A DNA stretch of 64,000 nt from Amphimedon queenslandica (GCF_000090795.2 NW_003546299.1:278666-342665), one strand, 5' to 3'; counted from the first letter of the stretch, positions 25,200-36,342 are shown. Program-made: numbers and translations. The notes: generated from the letters alone by a model not told the origin.

Positions 25200-26429
25200 T
25201 CACTTGTAGCAATTATATGTATAAGAAGAATAGTAGTAGTTATAATAAAGGGAGCAAGAACTACTAGGAGTAGAAGTTTGGCTAGAATAGACCACACTTG
25301 CAATCATAATAATCACAATCATAATGCCAATAGCACCAGTGATCAGTCCTCCAATACTGCATCCAAGTGACCAGCGAGAATGTACCCGAGCAGTTTCCAT
25401 GTCACCATGAGCTTCAGCATCACGGGCCTACAATCATGACATGGATATTAGAAAAGAATAAAGCATGCGCTTTATACAAAGAGAAGCATAAAACCAGCTT
25501 ACCATGCTAGAGAAAATGATGGCTGGAATAGTACACAAGAGTGCAGACCATGACCCAGTGATAAAGCAAAGAACAGTGACAGTAACAGAAAGAGTCAAAT
25601 AATGATCACCAACATCATGATGAATGGCAGTAGTAGCAATTGTAGGAGTTGGCTGAGAACTGACAACAACAGCACTGTTGTTTGTCTAGAAAATTGAAGG
25701 TAATTTTTAATTAAATTTTGCATCAGTTGGTATGTACATATTGACAGTGCATATATGTATTCACCTGTTTTTGAGGTTCAGAGATAGGAGTGTATCCATA
25801 ATCATCCTGAGATTTATCAGAGAGTGGATCCTCACCTAGGAAAAATATAAAGATTATATTGCAGATGAGAGAGAAAGAAAGGAGAGCAAATGGAAGGAAC
25901 TAAAATGTGTAGATGTATACCCACAGTAACTCACTTTTAAAGTTTTGTGGAGCAGGTGCATACCCTCTAGGCTGTGGTTGGTAATTCTATAAGTATAAGG
26001 ACAACATAACAAACCATACAAAATATTGCCTTACTTGGAGTGGGTAACCTACAAAGAAGAAGAAAGAAACCATGATGCCTTTGCTAAAGATGCTAGATGT
26101 TCTTTTGTTTGTTGTGATTGGTGTTAATAGCTGTATAAATTACATTATATTAAGCTTCTAGTGTTCTGAATTTATAAACAAAGCTAACACATAAGAGTCT
26201 TTTTGCTGTACATTTATCACACTGAGATAAAGATATGTTACAAACAAGCATGCTTTAAGTTCTAGTCTACATTGTATATATATCTAAAGCCCCAACACTG
26301 AGGCAACATGTTGCTAGCAACATTTGTGATTATGATACTTTGATCAGAGAAAAAGAATATGTTCTATTTTTACAACAAAAACAACATTACAATTTGATAA
26401 ATACATCAATGTGTCTCACCAGAGTCCAT
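25200..26429 (-). CDS. CD225/dispanin protein B
   Basis: Six exons, about 185 residues. The start exon encodes MDSG (start 26429), followed by a 14-bp microexon (GYPLQ), then NYQPQPRGYAPAPQNFK and EDPLSDKSQDDYGYTPISEP. The CD225 domain begins at DVGDHYLTLSVTVTVLCFIT and continues LLCTIPAIIFSSM. The loop ARDAEAHGDMETARVHSRWS leads to the second hydrophobic segment (GLITGAIGIMIVIIMIASVV). A Tyr/Ser/Cys tail (SLYYNYYYSSYTYNCYK) ends at 25200. The Pro/Tyr N-terminal arm and the Cys beside the first membrane segment (LLCTIP) are usual dispanin features; the tyrosine-rich tail is not. The exon plan is identical in B-E, which shows recent tandem duplication. Confidence 0.88.
26286..26400. mobile_element. 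MITE left-end relative upstream of dispanin B
   Basis: TAAAGCCCCAACACTGAGGC and the following AACATGTTGCTAGCAACATT resemble the left end of the 18596-18742 MITE. No clear right end remains; the segment runs into the conserved promoter. It was probably present before the array expanded, since the same piece lies upstream of gene C. Confidence 0.55.
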
Positions 26430-26689
26430 GGTTTCTCTTTTAGTTTGAGTGATTAGCTGAACTTGACTTAGCAAGAAGTATGATTCACTTTGCCCAACAG
26501 CTCCTGGATTTAGACAACTAAATGTTTTTTGGGCCCCGGGGGATTGGAATTTTATTTGATTGTTGAATCCTTTTAAATTCAATTTAATTTGGATAACAAT
26601 GAAGGAGTTCTGTTGTTATTAGCCTATAATTGAAAATTTAAATGTACATTTTAGATCTAATTTTTTGCAGATTCACAACAGATAACCAG

Positions 26690-26900
26690 TGCAAGAACTG
26701 TGCACTTCAAATTGTTTGGCAATGCCAGCAGGTTGCGGGTAAGGAGGAGGTTTAGCTACAGGAATACATGCAATTGATTTAGACTAACCGTCATCATACA
26801 ATTTTACCTTCATCCATATTTAGGGATCACCACTAGTGTTTTATGCTATCTTATGGACCTAAGACTGCTCGCACTGTCAGTTGTATAGGAAATCAGTTCT
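26690..26900 (-). pseudogene. Relic of dispanin A first two exons (between B and C)
   Basis: This stretch aligns by eye with 24780-24960, which is exon 2, exon 1 and promoter of dispanin A. It has GGAGGAGGTTTAGCTACAG (exon 2 acceptor), CTTCATCCATATTTAGG (start exon) and GGATCACCACTAGTGTTTTA (promoter). The rest of gene A is absent, so the relic has no CD225 domain. Confidence 0.8.
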
Positions 26901-27117
26901 GGGTGTGTCAATTAACTCAATTTCTTTAACTGAAAGCAAGATAATTTTGAAAAGGTGTAAAAGAGCAAACAGAGGTGGAGTTAAAAAAGTAAACATAAAA
27001 AATTGGGATAAAACAACACAGTATATCAATCAAACTAATGAAATTATAAAGAAAAAACTAAAAAAAATTATTGTTCATCATTTCATTATTGTCACAAAAG
27101 AAAAGTCCATTGAGCTC

Positions 27118-28361
27118 TCACTTGCAACTGTATGTATAAGAAGAATATTGGTAATTATAATAATGGGAGCAAGTATGAATAGAAGAGGAGGATCTAGAAT
27201 GGACCACGTTTAAACTTATCCAAACAATCACCATGGCAATGGCAATTAAACCAGTGACCACTCCTCCAATGTTGCATCCAAGTGACAAGCGAGAATTTCG
27301 CTGTGCACCCTCAATGTCACCACGAGCTTCAGCATCACGAGCCTATAATCATGATAATTATAAGGAATAATTTGAAAGCTTAACACTTGCATTAGATCTA
27401 CTGTATAACTTTGAACATTACTATGTCTGCTATACACTACAAAGGAAAGCAAATCAACTTACCTGTATAGAGAAAGCGATGGCTGAAGCAGTACAAAAGA
27501 GTGCAACCCATGGCCCACAAATAAAGCAAAGAACAGTGAGGACAATAGACAAAGCCAAATAATGATCACCAACATCACGACGAATATTGGTAGCAATTGT
27601 AGGAGTTGGCTGAGAACTGACAACAATAGCACTGTTGCTTGTCTAGAAAATTGAAAGTGATTTTTAATTGAATTTTGCATCAGTTGGTATGTACATATTG
27701 ACAGTGCATATATGTATTCACCTGTTTTTGAGGCTCAGAGATAGGAGTGTATCCATAACCATCCTGAGGTTTATCAGAGAGTGGATCCTCACCTAGAAAA
27801 AATATAAAGGAGAGCTAATAAAAGGAACTAGAATGCAAAGATGTACCCACTTTTAAAGTTTTGTGGAGCAGGTGCATACTCTGTAGGCTGTGGCTGGTAA
27901 TTCTATAAGTACAAGGACAACATAACAAACCATACATATGCAGAGTATTGCCTTACTTGGAGTGGGTAGCCTACAAAAAAGAAGAAAGAAACCATGATGA
28001 CATTGTTAAAGAAGTGTCTAGATGTTCTTTTGTGTGATTGGTGTTATATAGGTATATAATCAAGCTTCTATCGTCCAGAATTTATAAACAAAGCCAACAC
28101 ATAAGAGTATTTTTGCTGTACATTTATCACACTGAGATAAAGATCTATGTATGTTACAAACAAGCATGCTTTAAGTTCTGGTCTACATTGTATATATATA
28201 TCTAAAGCCCCAACACTGAGGCAACATGTTGCTAGCAACATTTGTTAATATAATACTTTGATCTTGTGTCTAAGAAAAACATATGTTCTATTTTTACCAC
28301 AAAACAACAAAAACAACATTACAATTTGATAAATACATCAATGTGTCTCACCAGAGTCCAT
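27118..28361 (-). CDS. CD225/dispanin protein C
   Basis: Same exon plan as B: MDSG start exon (start 28361), 14-bp microexon (GYPLQ), Pro/Tyr exons, then CD225. First segment: DVGDHYLALSIVLTVLCFIC, GPWVALFCTASAIAFSIQ. Loop and second segment: ARDAEARGDIEGAQRNSRLS, CNIGGVVTGLIAIAMVIVWI. The tail is Ser-rich, then Tyr-rich (HTCSHYYNYQYSSYTYSCK), with the stop at 27118-27120. The Tyr tail is kept despite divergence in the membrane segments, which argues that it matters. The upstream conserved block (ATCAATGTGTCTCACCAGAG just before the start) is shared by B-F. Confidence 0.86.
28203..28320. mobile_element. MITE left-end relative upstream of dispanin C
   Basis: The same TAAAGCCCCAACACTGAGGC segment as upstream of gene B, about 95% alike over the visible stretch. 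It fits co-duplication with the gene rather than an independent insertion. Confidence 0.55.
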
Positions 28362-28649
28362 GGTTTCTCTTTTAGTTTGAGCGGTTGGCTGAACTTGACA
28401 AGTTGGCAAGAATAATTATGATTTACTTTCTCCAACAGCTTCTGAATCTAAACAGCTAAATCTTTTTGGGCCGTAGGGGATTTTATTTGACTGGTGAATC
28501 CTTTTAAATTCAATTTAATTTGCATAAGAATGAAGGAATTCCGTTTTTATCCATATGCTGATTAGCCTATAATTTAAAAGTTTACAAGTACATAAATCTA
28601 GTAGATCTAATTTTTGTATTTGCATTATCCACTGCAACAAAAAATCAGT

Positions 28650-28870
28650 GCAAGAACAGTGCACTTCAAATTGTTTCTCAATGCCAGGTTGCTCATAAGG
28701 ACAAGGCTTATAAGCTACAGGAATACATGCAATTGACTGAGACTAAAACATCATGCATTTATTATACCAAGAGTACCTTCATCCATATTTAAGAAATCAC
28801 CACTATAGTATTTTATTTTAATCAAATTAAAGATTGCATGCACTGTCAGTCAATTTCTCTAAAATAACTG
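28650..28870 (-). pseudogene. Relic of dispanin A first two exons (between C and D)
   Basis: The same A-type 5' fragment as at 26690-26900, more decayed. It shows CACTTCAAATTGTTTCTCAA, GGTTGCTCATAAGG, CTTCATCCATATTTAAG and the ATCACCACTA promoter block. Small insertions disturb the exon 2 frame, and no CD225 part follows. Confidence 0.75.
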
Positions 28871-29064
28871 AAAGGAAGATATTATATTGAAGAGGTGTAA
28901 AAGAGCAAACAGCAGTGCAGTTTAAAAATTAAAACGTTTTTTTCTGAAAGAAATGGACATAGCAAACTAATCTAACTTATTGAAAAGAGTATTGTTTTTT
29001 TTTACAAAAGAAAAGTCCAACTCTCACTTGTCACAATAATGTTGCATAAGAAGAATAGTAGTAG

Positions 29065-30739
29065 TTATAATAAAGAGAGAGGAGTAGAGGTGTGGCTAAA
29101 ATAGGTCATTTGTGCAATTATCATAATAATCACAATCACAGTAACAATAGGACCAATGATCAATCCTGCAATACTGCATCCAAGTGACAAGTGAGAGTTG
29201 ACCTGAGCACTGTTCATGTCACCACGAACTTCAGCATCACGAGCCTACAATCATAATTATGGATATTAGAAAAGAATAATTTAATTTATTAACACTACAA
29301 AGGGAAGCATGCAATGAGTTTACTATGATAGAGAAAATGATGGCTGGAATAGTACACAAGAGTGCAGACCATGACCCAGTGATAAAGCAAAGAACAGTGA
29401 CAGTAACAGAAAGAGTCAAATAATGATCACCAACATCATGATGAGTGGCAGAAGTAACAATTGTAGGAGTTGGCTGAGAACTGACAACAACAGCACTGTT
29501 GTTTTTCTAGAAAATTGAAGGTAATCTTTTATTAAACTTTGCATCAGTTGGTATGTACATATTGACAGTGCATATATGTATTCACCTGTTTTTGAGGCTC
29601 AGAGATAGGAGTGTATCCATAACCATCCTGAGGTTCATCAGGGAGTGGATCCTTACCTAGAAAAAATATAAAGATAATATTGCATATGAGAGTAAAAAAA
29701 GAGCAAATGAAAGGAACTAAAATGTGTAGATGTATATAGTCAGTTTGAGTCAGTTGAGTTTGACCACTGACCCACCCCTATAACTTCTCTATAATTTATG
29801 TTAGCAGCTTGAAACTTGGTATAGTTGTTGCAAAACATGTTCTTCCAAAGTTTGTACAAATTTTAGGGTCCTTGGGTACTCTGGAAGGTTCTCAAAAGGT
29901 TTTTCCGGTCAACATGAAAGGGAGCCACCGTGATGTTTCATGACGTGTAGCTTTGTGAACATCATTTGCATCTCATTACATTTATGTTTTTTTTCATGTA
30001 ATTTGCAGAGTTAGCAGCAACCATAATAGAAAAATAAACAAGCAAGAAGAAAAGAGCATGCTTGACTACACTCATCATGGATTCCTGGTTTTCAGCGATT
30101 CATTTTTTATTTGTGTGTGGGTGGGAATAGGCTACACTTGACTTTTTGATCATAGACATAAGATAAGAGTAAATAATATTAGATGAAAATATCCGGTCAA
30201 ACTCAACTAAAATTGAATTTACTCACTTTTAAAGTTAATTTGTGGAGCAGGTGCATACCCTGTAGATGGTTGTGGCTGGTAATTCTACGAGTACACAGAT
30301 ATTACATACACATAACAAACCATGCATAAACTACACAGAGTATTGCCTTACTTGGAATGGATAACCTACAAAAGAAACAAACCATGATGACTTTGCTAAT
30401 GAAATGTCTAAACGATACTTGATACTATAAACAATCTATGCTATAGATCATAAAGTGGACAGATTCTCTTCTATTGTTTAGAATTTGGATCCATAAGAGT
30501 CATTTTTGTTTTGCTGTACATAAAGAATCAACAGCATGCATGCTACAAACAAGATCAGAAGCCGCATTTATGTGTAATACTACATTTTTGTGGAGATGCA
30601 ACTGAATTAACATTAATAATAATTTAAATGAACATCAATATTATTGATTTAAGACCAAATTTATGTATATAACATATACAAACAAGCAAAACAACATTTA
30701 TAAATACTAAATGCATCAATGTGTCTCACCAGAGTCCAT
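29065..30739 (-). CDS. CD225/dispanin protein D, shortened tail
   Basis: Same plan as B and C: MDSG start (30739), microexon GYPFQ, NYQPQPSTGYAPAPQINFK, then KDPLPDEPQDGYGYTPISEP and CD225 (DVGDHYLTLSVTVTVLCFIT, IPAIIFSII). The last exon (ARDAEVRGDMNSAQVNSHLS through VIVIIMIIAQMTYFSHTSTP) stops early at 29065-29067. Relative to gene B, a small indel shifts frame just before the Tyr-rich tail, so about 20 tail residues are missing; the old tail codons remain readable downstream in another frame. One intron carries a 458-bp inverted-repeat insertion. The gene may still be functional without the tail. Confidence 0.82.
29752..30209. mobile_element. 458-bp DNA element with 14-bp perfect inverted ends
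   Basis: Present only in gene D of the array, inside the intron between the linker exons. The ends are AGTTGAGTTTGACC and its exact reverse complement GGTCAAACTCAACT. The interior has no coding frame. The other paralogues lack it at the same intron position, so it inserted after the array formed. No obvious target duplication was found. Confidence 0.78.
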
Positions 30740-30984
30740 GATTTCTAGCTAAACTTGACTTCAGTGGCAAGAATATGATTCACTTTCTCCAGCAGCTTCT
30801 GGCTGAATGTTGTATGGGCCCGCCCTGACTGAGGGATTGGAATTTTATTCTGATTGTGGAACCCATACAAATAATTCTAAATTAATTTGTCTATAAAACT
30901 ATCTATCTAGTGATGAAGGAGTGCCATTCTCATTCCTATACATAAATCAAAAATTCAAAAGTAGTAGATCCAAATTTTCACAGT

Positions 30985-31160
30985 TGTGTTACCCTATGGA
31001 AAGAACTTTACATTTAAAATTGCTAGGAAGTTGATAATACCAGATTGCTCATAAGGAGGAGGTTTTGCTACAGTATAATAATAGATGCAATTAACTGCAT
31101 TTATACCCTCATTCATATTTAGGGAATCACCACTAGTACTGCTATTTTATGGACCTGCAC
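30985..31160 (-). pseudogene. Relic of dispanin A first two exons (between D and E)
   Basis: A third A-type 5' fragment: GATTGCTCATAAGGAGGAGG, TTTTGCTACAG, a start exon changed to encode MNE, and the TTTAGGGAATCACCACTAGT promoter block. It is short and without a CD225 part. Confidence 0.72.
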
Positions 31161-31431
31161 TGTCATAATTTAAATATGTGTGGAGCAAAAATTTCATAAG
31201 GTACAAAAATAGAAATTAATTGCTCAAGATCTAATTACCTTGCAGCATTTTTGTACCTAATCATTTGTATTAAAATTTTTGATGTGACACACTCTTTTAA
31301 AAATGGTCATTGATTTTACAGAGAACAATTGACCTAGCCTAGTATAAAAACTAACAAAATAATATGGTATTTAAAATTTTTGATTAAAAATTGTAATAGC
31401 TAAAATGAATAGAGCATGTACTGGAATCATG

Positions 31432-32470
31432 TTACCATACAATAATTAGAATAATAACAGTCAAAATTAAAATAACACCAGAGACTAGTCCAACAATATT
31501 GCAACCAAGTGCGAGGCAAGAATAAATCTGAACCCAGCGAATGTTCCCACGAGCTTCAGCATGACGAGCCTATGATTGTTGAGCAATCATATCAATGGAT
31601 AATAGTTATAATCATCATGATTATTATGTCAATATATCCATTAAGAAAGTGCAACCAACTTACCAAGAGAGAGAAAATGAAGGCTGGAACAGAAAAGAGG
31701 AACACAACAGGCCAGGTACCACAAAAGCAGCTAAGAATAATGCAGATAATAGAAAGTCTCAGATGACTATCATCAAGATCACGACTGATGACAGATCTAG
31801 TAGCAATTGTAGGAGTTGGCTGAGAAATGACAACAATAGCACTGTTGTTTGTCTAGAAAATTAAAAGCAATCTTTAATTAAATTTTGTATCAGTTGGTAT
31901 GTACATATTGACAGTGCATATATGTATTCACCTGTTTTTGAGGCTCAGAGATAGGAGTGTATCCATAACCATCCTGAGGTTTATCAGGGAGTGGATCCTC
32001 ATCTAGGAATATTATAAAAATTATATTGTGGAAGAGAGAGAAAGAGGAAGTGTAGAGGTGAGAAACTGAGAATGTACTCACTTTTGAAGTTTTGTGGAGC
32101 AGGTGCATACCCTGTAGTTGGTGGCTGGTAATTCTATAAGTACAAGAACCACATAACAAACCATACATACACAAAGTATTGCCTTACTTGGAGTGATTGA
32201 TCTACAAAAAAAAATTAAAAAGAAACCATGATAACATTTTACTTTGTATAGATAATTGTAATTTGTGTGTAAAATAATAATAATAAAGTGGAATAAACAT
32301 TAGCTACAGATTTTCTTAGAATTTAGAAATTTATTTGTAAACAAAACCAATGAGTTTTTGCTGTACAACTAATCACACTAAGATTGAGGCACAACTAGGT
32401 GAATATCAATACCATTCAATAATTGGCCAAACAACATTACACTGCATCAGTGTGTCTCACCAGAGTCCAT
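31432..32470 (-). CDS. CD225/dispanin protein E, divergent and tail-less
   Basis: MDS start (32470), microexon (DQSLQ in place of GYPLQ), a Pro/Tyr exon, then the usual DEDPLPDKPQDGYGYTPISE linker. The first membrane segment is strongly changed (DDSHLRLSIICIILSCFCGT, then VVFLFSVPAFIFSL). The loop is ARHAEARGNIRWVQIYSCLA, where the conserved GD of the loop is GN. The protein ends right after the second segment (VIILIIVW, stop 31432-31434) with no Tyr tail. Loss of the tail and faster change suggest relaxed constraint or a new role. Splice sites are still intact, so I call it a gene, not a pseudogene. Confidence 0.75.
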
Positions 32471-32918
32471 GATTTCTTTAGTTATCAGCTGAACTTGACT
32501 TGGCAAGAATATTATGATTCACTAGCTTTCTCAAACAGTTCCTGAATCTAGACAGCTAAATGTTTGTGTGGGCCTTGCCGGAGGCATGGGAATTTTATTT
32601 CATTGTAGAATCCATAAAGATGGTTTTAAATTAATAATAGCACTATGCAGGAGCTCTTCAAACTTGTTGTTAATAGAGGAAATGTAACTTTAAGTGGATT
32701 ATTAATTGCTGGTTCAAATGAAGGGACTGGGAAGAGAATTGCCATCACAGTGAGAGATATAGTAATAATTACATAATTTTAAAAAATTTCATCAAAGGAA
32801 TAAATGGGAAAAACAACATTGTATATAATTAACTAAATGAACAGTACAACTATTTATGAAGAAAACTTGTACATTTTGCAGTTGCTGTCTTTCATATTAA
32901 TGTCACAAAAGACAACTC

Positions 32919-34544
32919 TCATTTGTAGCAGTAATAGCGGTAGCTATCATAGGTATAGCTATAATAATAATAGCAATAAGAATAATATGAAGATGCAGCG
33001 GAAGATGCAGCAGAGACTTCGATTGCAATTACAATGATCAGAATCACAATGCCAGCAACATTAGATACAATTCCTCCAATATTGCAACCAAGGGACAGGC
33101 GAGAGTTGGTCTGAGCACTGTCCATGTCACCACGAGCCTCAGCATCACGAGCCTACAATTAAAATAGAGCAATAATAATTATAAATAGCTTAATTAATAG
33201 CTATCAGCATTTCATAAACGTATTCATTATCATAATGTCTTACAGATCAGGGTTTCCCACAAAACATGCTAAACAGCATGCTTCATGAGTCCACAAGCAT
33301 TATGATATAGTACATGACTTTTCAGTTTTGTGGCAACTTTAAAAAATTCATTAAAAAAATCCAATTTTGATTGGAATCAGCTCAAATTTCAAGCATAGCA
33401 TAAGCATATATGTATCAAAAAAATTATAAAAATTGAAAATTCTCCTTTTTTCAATTTTGGTGAAATTTGGCTTGTGACCCTGTACTATTATAGTACAGGG
33501 ACTTTGACCCAATTTCTGAGCAATTTTAAAAATTAATAAATTCAATTTTGATCGTAATCAGCAGCTTCAAATTTCGAACATAGCATAAGTACATGTGTAT
33601 GTTCAGAAAAAAATTATAAAAATGAAGAATTCTTGCCTAGCAATTTTTGACAATACCCTGTACTACAGTGCAGGGTATTTTGTCAAGTTGAGCAAATTTT
33701 AAAAAATCTACTGACAAGAAGTTGAACTCAATGCCAAAAATTCTGTGGGAAACACTGCTATAAATTACTACAAACTAAAGATAATAAGCTTACCATGGTA
33801 GAGAAAATGATGGCTGGAATAGTACACAAGAGTGCATGCCAGGCCCCACAAATGAAGCAAACAATAGTGAGGACTATAGACAGAGTCAAGAAATGATCAC
33901 CAACAGGACGAATGGTGGTAACTATAGCAGGAGTTGGCTGAGAATTGACCACCACAACATTGTTGCTTGACTAGATAAAGGAATACAAAGTTGAAAGTGG
34001 AAAACGTGCTTAGTACATTAACGTGATGCTAGTTCAAACATTCATGCACTTTGGTTTAAATAATCATAGTCTTGCTAAGAGATATTGACACAACAACTAA
34101 CATCAACAAAACAAGTGCCACAAGTTAACACAGCAACTAAAACGGTGCAATTCCCCATAGTTTTGTGCCTGCTTTCAAGTGATCTGTTGTTGTCGTGTAA
34201 ACCCAGCCTTAAAAATAATATGTGGTTAGAGTCTACAGTGATGTCACGACTATTATTATTATTATTCACAAGTATTGCATGAGAAAGTACAAATATATGA
34301 ATACAGGATGTTTCCATAACAATTATAGTAAATAATTCAATTTTACATAAATTGGCATCCACAAATTATTATCAGTATTTGTAACTATGCATGTGTGGGT
34401 GGATTACTTGCTGTTGAGGAACAGGGGCAGCAGGAGCATAGCCATAACCAGGCTGTGGCTGGGGAGGAGGCACACTATAAGGAGGTGGAACCTCATCTAG
34501 AAAAAAGAATATACATGTATAGTGATGCAGAAGAGAAGGAAAAG

Positions 34545-34614
<70 letters not shown>

Positions 34615-34624
34615 NNNNNNNNNN

Positions 34625-34688
<64 letters not shown>

Positions 34689-35370
34689 GGGGGGGAAGAA
34701 TGGAAAGGTAAATTAGAGGTCAGAAGTGTGGGAAGGTGTGGTCACTGAGGTGTTCACTTTTAAAGTTTTGTGGAGCAGGTGCATATCCCATTGGCGGTGG
34801 CGGCTGGTAATTCTATAAGTATAAGCACAACATAAGAATTACACTACAGTATTGCCTTACTTGGGGAGGATAACCTACAAAAAGAATAAAGAAATGACAT
34901 TTAAAAAAGAAGCATCTCAATAATATTTTTTCTATTCTGGTCAGAAATTTTATAAAAAATATTGATAGGTGTTTACATATATAGCTTGATAAAACAACGG
35001 CTTGTTACAAACAAGATTATTAACAAAAGACAATCTACAAATTTCAAAAGAGGTGAAGGTGGAGTCTAGCACATTTGTACTTTTAAGAACTTTTTGTGGT
35101 GTGACAATCCTATTCGTTAACACATTATAATTACATATATCATGTATTGTCGAGAAAGTTTATTTTTTAGCATCAAGCACACTATTTAAAATACATCACT
35201 ACTTTATTTAGAGGCTAGAGCAAGGAGGAATCGTCTTACGCATTCACACTATCCATTGTACAACGGCGATATATAAACAGAGCATTCGCACATGATAAAA
35301 ACCAACACAATACATTTCAAATCCGAGCGGGCCACGCTAAAATAAGTCAATGTGTCTCACCAGAGGCCAT
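32919..35370 (-). CDS. CD225/dispanin protein F, Tyr-rich tail
   Basis: Start MASG at 35370, microexon GYPPQ, NYQPPPPMGYAPAPQNFK, then a longer Pro-rich exon of its own (DEVPPPYSVPPPQPQPGYGY, ending APVPQQ). CD225: RPVGDHFLTLSIVLTIVCFI, AWHALLCTIPAIIFSTM, loop ARDAEARGDMDSAQTNSRLS and second segment GIVSNVAGIVILIIVIAIEV. The tail is the richest in Tyr of the array (SSYYSYCYYYYSYTYDSYRY), ending at 32919. PPPY-type motifs in the arm could bind WW domains of NEDD4-type ligases, as in other dispanins; this is an inference. One intron holds a long GA repeat with a 10-base assembly gap, another holds the palindromic repeat family. Confidence 0.86.
33330..33725 (-). repeat. Palindromic repeat family in dispanin F intron
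   Basis: Two inverted-orientation units with GGAATCAGCTCAAATTTCAA and a palindrome variant with three extra bases in the centre (33478-33500), plus a decayed second copy near 33655 (CCCTGTACTACAGTGCAGGG). Confidence 0.85.
34548..34681. repeat. GA microsatellite with 10-base assembly gap
   Basis: (GA)n interrupted by ten N at 34615-34624. The true repeat length is unknown. Frames that run through it are meaningless. Confidence 0.97.
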
Positions 35371-35799
35371 GGTTTCTTGTTAGTCCTGAGTGAGTGATTA
35401 GCTGAACTTAACGGGCCAAGGAGTCAGTCAGTTTTGCGCAACTGCTTTTTTGCTTTCTTCCCCGTTGATGCTGTAATCCTTTGCGTGGGAGGGTAGAATT
35501 TGATTGGTCGATCACTAACCATAGTAACTCATTATTGTAATTCTACTAATTCACCATGATAATTATTTTCTGTGCTCAATACAGCACCCTACACTACAGT
35601 CTGGTCATCAAGGGGACTAATCAAAGCATAATAAACCTATCTACTACATACTACATCTATCCAATAACTCTGCGACCAACAGTATATAACAAATAAGGGT
35701 ATTTGTAATGTACTCTTGCAGCGACACATTATAAAATGAGCATAAAACAATTAGAATCATTGGAAAAAAATATAGAAATTAATTTCTAGAAAATGAAAG
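35371..35799. other. Upstream of dispanin F
   Basis: Intergenic spacer between the F start and the stop of the small gene on the same strand. No coding sequence, RNA gene or clear repeat was seen. It should include the F promoter. Confidence 0.5.
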
Positions 35800-36018
35800 C
35801 TACACTTTAATGCCAACAACATAAACAGTGTCAGGTGGTGGTAAAGAATAATCTGTTATTGGTGATCCATCTGCTGTCTCAAGCTTTGTAGGCTTGTAAT
35901 TCTCAGGTGCACCGGGAAGACCTCTGAAAATAAACTCCATCTTACTAATGTTTGCTGACAAAGTAGCAATGACAGAGGTGTCACCCTCTAGCGTGTAATG
36001 GAGCTTTACTTTAGGCAT
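35800..36018 (-). CDS. Small protein of unknown function, 72 residues
   Basis: One open frame starting MPKVKLHYTLEGDTSVIATL and ending PPPDTVYVVGIKV. It is balanced and non-repetitive, with codons that look protein-coding. It could be a short beta-rich domain. An acceptor-like CTTAG lies 30 bp upstream, with an in-frame NTENSGSLS before the Met, so the frame may be the last exon of a longer gene; I found no convincing upstream exon before the RGS gene at 36343. I do not recognise the family. Confidence 0.5.
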   Translation of the reverse strand: MPKVKLHYTLEGDTSVIATLSANISKMEFIFRGLPGAPENYKPTKLETADGSPITDYSLPPPDTVYVVGIKV

Positions 36019-36342
36019 GGATAGGCTACCAGAGTTCTCTGTATTCTAAGAAAAGGAGTGAGTGTAGAGAATCAAATGTATAAGAACCTACTTAATAGAG
36101 GCTAGAGAGAAGAGAAACAAGAGGAATGGGGCCTGTTGATTTGGATCAAATCAAGTGATCATACTGATCAAATCAAAATCACTGAAATCAGACATGAAAG
36201 AATGCAGGATATTAAGATCATGTTGAGTTGAGTTATTTTCATTAACGTTAATAAACTAGAGCTAATTTATCATCCATCCTTTCTCTGCACAATGGTTGAT
36301 GATTTTAACATGTATTATTTGTTTTAAAGCTTATTTGGCAGC
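36019..36342. promoter_or_regulatory. Divergent intergenic region, small gene / RGS
   Basis: 324 bp between opposite start codons. It contains a repeated GATCAAATCAA-type motif (around 36157-36186) and is otherwise AT-rich. Possible shared promoter. Confidence 0.4.

Noticed and set aside
31509-31864. Lys/Asn-rich plus-strand frames within dispanin E
   Set aside because: Antisense to the conserved CD225 exons and intron of gene E.
34395-34748. Arg/Glu frame across the assembly gap
   Set aside because: It reads through a GA repeat and N bases; the real exon here is on the minus strand (Pro-rich arm of dispanin F).
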